From assembly GCA_037176705.1 (NCBI GenBank), contig CM073896.1, forward strand, positions 21,092,708 to 21,156,707: a stretch of DNA of 64,000 nt. The letters run 5' to 3'. The notes below the pieces were generated by a model, which worked only from the letters and a program-made list of their open reading frames with translations, had not been told where the DNA came from and made no database searches. Below, one piece after another: positions 59,005 through 64,000 of the stretch. The stretch is from Molossus alvarezi (Eukaryota; Chordata; Mammalia; Chiroptera; Molossidae). Position 1 is the stretch's first letter. Every line of letters starts with the position of its first letter. The translations under genes were made by a program, and so were the position numbers.

Positions 59005-59850
59005 AAAATGTTTCAAGTTTAATTGAGAAAATTGACATACAGTACATCATGTACTTTAGGGCATACAGCATGGTGGTTGCATTCACATATATTGGGAAAT
59101 GATTACCACAGTAGATTCAACTAACATCCACATAGAGAGAAAACATGTCTCTCGTGATGTGAAGTCTTTTAGGACTAATCTGCATTTTCCTGGATACCAT
59201 GCAGCCCTGTACGCTATAGTCATTGTGTTGTGCATTGCATCCCTCGTACTTCTTTATCTTATAACTGGCAGCTGGTACCTTCTGACCACCTTCCTCCAAT
59301 TTACCCACACCCACCTCTGATAACAAATGTGATCTCTTATTCTATGAGTTTGTTGTTTTTTAGATTTCACATATAAACGAGATTATATAGTATTTGTCTT
59401 TCTCTGATCTCTTTCACTTAGCATAATGCCTTCAAAGTACATTCATGTAGTCACAAATGGCAGAATGTTCTCATTTTTTAATGACTAAATAATATTTCAT
59501 TATGTGTGTGTATGTGTGTATGTGTGTGTATTTAAAAGCAATTTGATAGTTTGAGTTCCTGAAAAGGAAAAGGAAAGCTCCTCCCTGGGAATATGATATA
59601 TATATCACCCCCCATCCCACACCCACACACATAGGGGTATATATATAGATAGATGATAGATAGATAGATGATAGATAGATAGATAGATAGATAGATATAG
59701 ATAGATAGATATATGAACATATATCACAAGTTTTTTATCCATTTATCCATCCATAAACCCTTAGGCTGTTTCCATGCCTTGGCTATTGTAAAGAATGTTG
59801 CTATGAATATATGGGGGTGCAGATATATTTTTGAGTTAGTGCAAAACTAA
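59005..59850 (-). mobile_element. Old L1 (L1M-like) 3' part, antisense
   Basis: TTTAATTGAGAAAATTGACA, GGGAAATGATTACCACAGTA, TCACATATAAACGAGATTAT, TTCACTTAGCATAATGCC and, after the repeat block at 59503-59715, CTTAGGCTGTTTCCATGCC. It parallels the copy at 969-1922. Confidence 0.85.
59503..59715. repeat. Expanded repeat block: (TG)n, duplicated segment, (GATA)n
   Basis: Inside the old L1: a TG/TATG run (59503-59532), copy B of the local duplication (59535-59597), an AT run, then a GATA-type tetranucleotide repeat (about 59640-59715). Confidence 0.9.
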
Positions 59851-61919
59851 ATTTTAAACTAAAAAATGATTATCTGAAAAAAAGAAAGAAGAATTTGTTT
59901 CAAAAATATCTTTGTTGCAAAGACAGTATAAAATCAACATTATTGAGTTTCTTAAAAACATTCAATTTATATAATACCATCTTCTGTGAGATATTTTTAG
60001 TCTTCTTTTAATGTTATTTCAGTATATCATCCAAATAGATTCATTACTTTGTTGACAAGCAATAGAAGTTGGTTGTCTTTAGAACGTTGTAATTATCCAT
60101 TCTAACTTTGTTACATTATATTTTCCCAAATATTTAAGAAATGCATCTTTTTTTTTCCATAATAAAACCCAGTAGGTAGTAAATTTTCAGGTGATTATAT
60201 CTGGCACTGGTTAGAATCTGGGGTAATTTTACCTCGCAAGAAACATAACAATTACCTTTAAATTGTACTGCCTACAGTGCACTAGGTTTTCACGAATAGA
60301 ATATTTCAATAAGAAAACAATTTGCAAGTTAGTCAAAGGAGGTGGATATTATATTTACTAGGTATCAAAGTAGGGTATTATTAACAAATGCTATAGCCAT
60401 CTAAAACCATTTGTAATTTGATAAAATAACAAAGTGTTTCTACTGCTGTGCAAATCATGGAATAAAAAATGATGAATAAGATGAAAATAAATCTTTTTTA
60501 TTACCAAGAAAAAAAATAGCTACATTGGGATAGATTCAATTTTAGGATTAGTTGAAGAGCATAAAAAATGAGCCTTTTATATTTTATTCAAATGGCAACT
60601 GGCTTTAGGGGCCTGACATATAAAATAATTTATCATGATGAGTAGCATCTTCTATAATAACCCATCTGTAAAAATCTGCAATAAATTTAGGGGAAGTATT
60701 ATTTATGTACAAACATATTACACATAAAATCTTTAATGTGAGATATGTCATAACAGAAGACCTATAATAGTAAAAGATGAGTATTGCCAATATGAGAAAA
60801 AAAATTGTGAAGAGTTCTGTTTCTGGCAATGGTAAATTATGTTGTGTGATATTACCATTTCTTAAGAGAAAGAAATATAACATGAAAAAATGGCTGAGAA
60901 AAAATTCTGTTTCATGGTATCAGAAAGTCGACAGGTCATATTTTGGAGAGGCAAGGATAGCATTCTACACCATGTTAGCCCTATGAAATAATGCCAGCCT
61001 TGAAAGTGGTGTAAAGAGACTGAGACCTTGAGCAGATATTTCTGCAGGCTCCTACTGACAGGAAACAGTGAGGTGCAGGCCCTGTAAGTAGCTGGTAAAC
61101 AGGTTACATGTTTAGTTAGGACCTAGAAGAGAAAAGTTCACAGAGTAACTGTGAACTGGACTGGATTCCAGCTTACAATCATTTCAATCCCTGATTGGTT
61201 TAATGTGATTATCACCTACCCTAACTTCATAATAAAATATAAAAGACTATCCTTCTATGACCTAAAATGATGTGTCAAAATTTTCATATACTATATTCAG
61301 CAAGTCAGTAATCACGAGACCCCCCAAAAGGGCTTAGATTGATATCAAGAAAATTATAATTAGGAACAGACTCAAAAGAAATAATGCTAATGAAGTTATA
61401 TGATGCAGATTTTAAAATAACTGTCATTGGCAGGTTCAAGTAGGATCAACATAGAGAATTGCAGGAGTGAAATAGCAAATATAAGGACAAGTCACATGGA
61501 AACAGGAACTAAAAATTTACTTAAACTATGTAAAATAGTTTTTAACAGCTTAAGAGAGAATTATTCTTCTGAAATGTATTTCAGAAGAAAATATTTATAT
61601 TGAAGCAAAAAGAGACAAAAATATGGAAAATATAGGAAATAATATAGGAGAAAATTTTAACATGTCATTCTCCTCCTTCAAGGTTTCTAGAGAAGTTAGG
61701 AAAGGCAGCCTGATCTACAACCCTTACAGTGACTTTTGGCCTTACAGCTTAAAAATGTCAGAACTTGTGTTTCCTGTTCCACTTACTGTTCATTTCTCTC
61801 CACAAAAGTGAAAGTCTTAGTGGCTGTAATGTGGGCAGCATGCCAGATTGTCACCCTAACTCCTCCATCCATTGATGTCGTTTTTGCTACTATCTGATCA
61901 TCAAAATTCCAGAATAAAA
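59851..61919. other. Unassigned AT-rich DNA
   Basis: About 2 kb with no gene or clear repeat. Confidence 0.5.
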
Positions 61920-61921
61920 TA

Positions 61922-62046
61922 CAGGGAGGGGCAAAAGTAGGTTTACCATTGTTCATACAGAAAAGAATGCAATAACCAACGATAATACAAGAATGAACTC
62001 TGTATTTCACATACTCCCACTATAAATCTGCATTTCCCCCCCTCTG
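61922..62046 (-). mobile_element. Mariner-like MITE (copy 2)
   Basis: 125 bp flanked by TA (61920-61921 and 62047-62048). Left end CAGGGAGGGGCAAAAGTAGG plus TTTAC; right end (complement) CAGAGGGGGGAAATGCAGAT plus TTATAG. Its interior, read in complement (ATACAGAGTTCATTCTTGTA), aligns with copy 1 (ACACAGAGTTTATTCTTG), so the two are members of one family in opposite orientation. Confidence 0.85.
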
Positions 62047-62064
62047 TAATGAGGTCCTCTTTTT

Positions 62065-62262
62065 TTTTTTTTTTTTTTTTTTATCCTCACCTGAGGACAT
62101 TTTTCCATTTTTTGTACAGACAGAGTGGGAGGGAGAGAGAGGGAAACATCGATGTGAAAGGGACACATCGAGTGGCTGCCACCCACACGACCAACCAGGG
62201 CCGGGGACAAACTGCAACCAAGGTACATGCCCTTAGCGGGAACCGAACCCGGGTCTCTCCGG
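62065..62262 (-). mobile_element. VES SINE, 5'-truncated, antisense
   Basis: Poly-T, tail TTATCCTCACCTGAGGACA and GA-rich body, ending at GGGTCTCTCC so that the first about 40-50 bases (head start) are missing. A duplication ATGAGGTCCTCTTTTT lies at 62049-62064 and 62263-62278, beginning inside the TA flank of the MITE. Confidence 0.93.
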
Positions 62263-62278
62263 ATGAGGTCCTCTTTTT

Positions 62279-62721
62279 AAGACGGTTTGTCTGTAGCTGA
62301 TGCTTTATTCTTGGTCTCCCCTCCCAGACGAGACATACAACCAGGATTTGTAGGTTACTTGTGAAACACAAATGAGAAAATGGTGACAATGAAAGAGAAA
62401 AGAAAGAAAAACTAATGAAGTTTAGAATAGTGGGCAGCTAGAACACAATCCTCTGGGGACCCTTTGAGACACATAACTGTTCTGCAGGAAGACAAGGAGA
62501 CGGGGGCATTTATCAGCTAGCTTCTATTTCCCATGAGTTGAGAGTTGCCTCAGCAGCAAATGTCCCCACAGATATCTGTGCACAGTCCCTCAGAGTTAAA
62601 AAAGCCCTCTGGGGGAGAAGGAAGGCACATGTTAGGGGCTCAAGCTGAGGAGCCTTGATCTGGCCAGGGGCTGTTCACAGGCAAACTCAGTGGCCTGAGG
62701 GGAAACAGAGGGGTATACATA
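62279..62721. other. Unassigned GC-richer DNA
   Basis: Less AT-rich at 62440-62700. No gene or named repeat could be supported. Confidence 0.45.
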
Positions 62722-62936
62722 TACCGCTGAACAACCTAAATGTCCATCAACAATAGGATGAATAAATACTTATGAAACATTCGTACAGTGGAAAATTATG
62801 CAGAAATGAAAATAAACAGTCTATTGCTACCTGAATGAATAATTGACAAATCTCACAAACCGGATATTGAATGACAGAAGTCAGACATCCAGTAATACTA
62901 TATAGCCCTTTTCAATTTATATAAAGTTTTAAAGCA

Positions 62937-63168
62937 GCCCTGGCCAGTTTGGCTCAGCTGTTGGAGTGTCGCCCACAGACTAGAGTCACAGGTTTGATTC
63001 TGGTCAAGGGCATATACCTTGGTTGTGGTTCTTCCCAGCCTTGGTTGGGGTTGTGTGGGAGGCAACCAGTCTATGGCTCTCTCTCACATCAATGTTTCTC
63101 TCTCTTTCTCTCTCTCCCACTCTATCTGAAGGTAAATGGAAAAAAATGTTCTCGGGTGGGGATTAAAA
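62937..63168 (+). mobile_element. VES SINE nested in old L1
   Basis: Head GCCCTGGCCAGTTTGGCTCA to tail TTCTCGGGTGGGGATTAAAA. A duplication AAAGTTTTAAAGCA (62923-62936) and AAAGTTTTAAGGCA (63169-63182) has 13/14 matches. Confidence 0.95.
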
Positions 63169-63302
63169 AAAGTTTTAAGGCAAAAGAAGAAATCAGTGGT
63201 GTTAAAAGTCAGGATAGTGTTAAATTTTGAGAAGTAAGACTGGTAATGATTTGGAGGGGACACAAGAGACTCTATCTGATTGTACCAGTAACATTTTTCT
63301 TT

Positions 63303-63544
63303 TTTTTAATCCTCACCTGAGGACATTTTTTCTACTTTTATTCAGATTGAGTGGGAGGGAGAGAGAGGAAGAGAGAGAGAGAAACATCGACACGAAAAGG
63401 ACACATCGAGTGGCCGCCACCCGCACGACCCAACCAGGGCTGGGGACAAACTGCAGCCAAGGTACGTGCCCTTAGTGGGAACTGAACCCGGGTCTCTCTG
63501 GACTGCAGGCCGATGCTCTAACCACTGAGCCAAACCGGCCAGGG
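63303..63544 (-). mobile_element. VES SINE nested in old L1, antisense
   Basis: Tail TTAATCCTCACCTGAGGACA to head GCCAAACCGGCCAGGG. A duplication CAGTAACATTTTTCTTT (63286-63302) and CAGTAACATGTTTCTTT (63545-63561) has 16/17 matches. Confidence 0.95.
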
Positions 63545-63676
63545 CAGTAACATGTTTCTTTAACTGGATAATTGATTCATGTGTTCACTTACTTTGGAAT
63601 AACTCACTGAGCTGTACACTTATAATTTATGCAGGTTTTTCTATGTAAGTTATTCTTCGATAAAAAATTGTCATAT

Positions 63677-63921
63677 AGCCCTGGCTGGCTTGGCTCAGCC
63701 TTTGGAGCATGGCCCACGGACCAAAGAGTTGCAGTTTGAATTCACGGTCAAGGGCTCCCACCTACCTCAGTTGCCGATTGGGTCCCAACTCCATGGAGGT
63801 CAGGCAGGAGGCAACCAATGATCTCTCTCTCTCTTTCTGTCTTCTTCCCTCCCTCCTGCTCTATCAGAAAAAAAAAAAAAAATCAGTGGAAAAATATCCT
63901 CAGATGAGGATTCAAAAAAAG
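63677..63921 (+). mobile_element. VES SINE, divergent
   Basis: Head AGCCCTGGCTGGCTTGGCTC, CT-rich run, tail ATCCTCAGATGAGGATTCAA. More substitutions than the two preceding copies. Confidence 0.88.
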
Positions 63922-63924
63922 GTA

Positions 63925-63925
63925 G

Positions 63926-63979
<54 letters not shown>

Positions 63980-64000
63980 CATATATATATATGTATATAT
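63925..64000. repeat. (TG)n/(TA)n compound microsatellite
   Basis: About 33 bases of TG followed by TA-rich repeats running to the end of the window. Confidence 0.93.

Larger units (their letters stand above)
62722..63668 (+). mobile_element. Old L1 (L1M-like) 3' UTR with two nested VES
   Basis: Sense order: CCTAAATGTCCATCAACAAT, AATGACAGAAGTCAGACATC, then after the first VES GTTAAAAGTCAGGATAGTGT, then after the second GAGCTGTACACTTATAATTT and GTAAGTTATTCTTCGATAAA. Confidence 0.85.

Noticed and set aside
1..64000. Presence of host genes, Helitrons, piggyBac or hAT elements
   Set aside because: I looked for exon-like frames with splice sites, TTAA-flanked ends and Helitron-type ends and saw none I could support.

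Overview
This is eukaryotic, almost certainly bat, genomic DNA. The decisive signature is about twenty copies of a tRNA-headed SINE that begins with the motif CCCTGGCCGG-TTTGGCTCAG and ends in a CT-rich stretch, a TCCTCRGGTGAGGATT-like motif and an A-rich tail. This is the VES family of yangochiropteran bats. AT-rich spacers, L1 LINEs, MIR and MaLR remnants and (TA)n/(CA)n microsatellites fit the same picture. I found no host protein-coding exon, rRNA gene, functional tRNA gene or CRISPR array. Every open frame longer than about 100 codons that I could interpret lies inside a transposable element.

Layout. 1-5010: VES copies, then an old antisense L1 (969-1922 and 4326-5010) split by an internally deleted Tigger/pogo DNA transposon (1923-4325), which itself carries a VES and an L1 tail. 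5010-6975: mostly unassigned. 6975-8320: a 5'-truncated L1 with a nested VES. 8391-14663: a full-length but decayed sense L1 (called L1-A) with a nested VES. 14676-19940: microsatellites, VES copies, two MLT1-like LTRs and unassigned DNA. 19957-26637: a second full-length L1, antisense (L1-B), bounded by a perfect 17-bp target-site duplication. 27333-30265: a VES, a candidate solo LTR and unassigned DNA. 30279-32505: an ORF1-only 'half-L1' (HAL1-1) with a perfect 13-bp duplication. 32519-38190: unassigned DNA with MIR remnants and one candidate LTR. 38191-40880: a rearranged L1/LTR mosaic with a gag-like zinc-knuckle trace. 42250-45830: an old antisense L1 split by the second, antisense HAL1 (HAL1-2). 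45830-58360: scattered MIR, SINE, L1 and mariner-MITE remnants. 58360-64000: VES-rich, with another mariner MITE, a short local duplication, and an old L1 3' end carrying two nested VES copies in opposite orientations.

The elements form an ecosystem rather than a pathway. L1 would have supplied endonuclease and reverse transcriptase. VES (no protein) and HAL1 (ORF1 only) appear to have used them, as shown by shared A-rich tails, target-site duplications of about 12-17 bp and, where the target can be read, TTTT/A-type insertion sites. Nesting gives relative ages: VES insertions lie within L1-A, the Tigger and the old L1s, and HAL1-2 lies inside an old L1.

The most noteworthy item is the HAL1 pair. 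Both copies have a long 5' region, an ORF1, a short remnant of the ORF2 start, and then directly a 3' region and tail. This points to a real ORF2-less lineage and not to two separate deletions. Family names come from pattern recognition only; no database search was possible.
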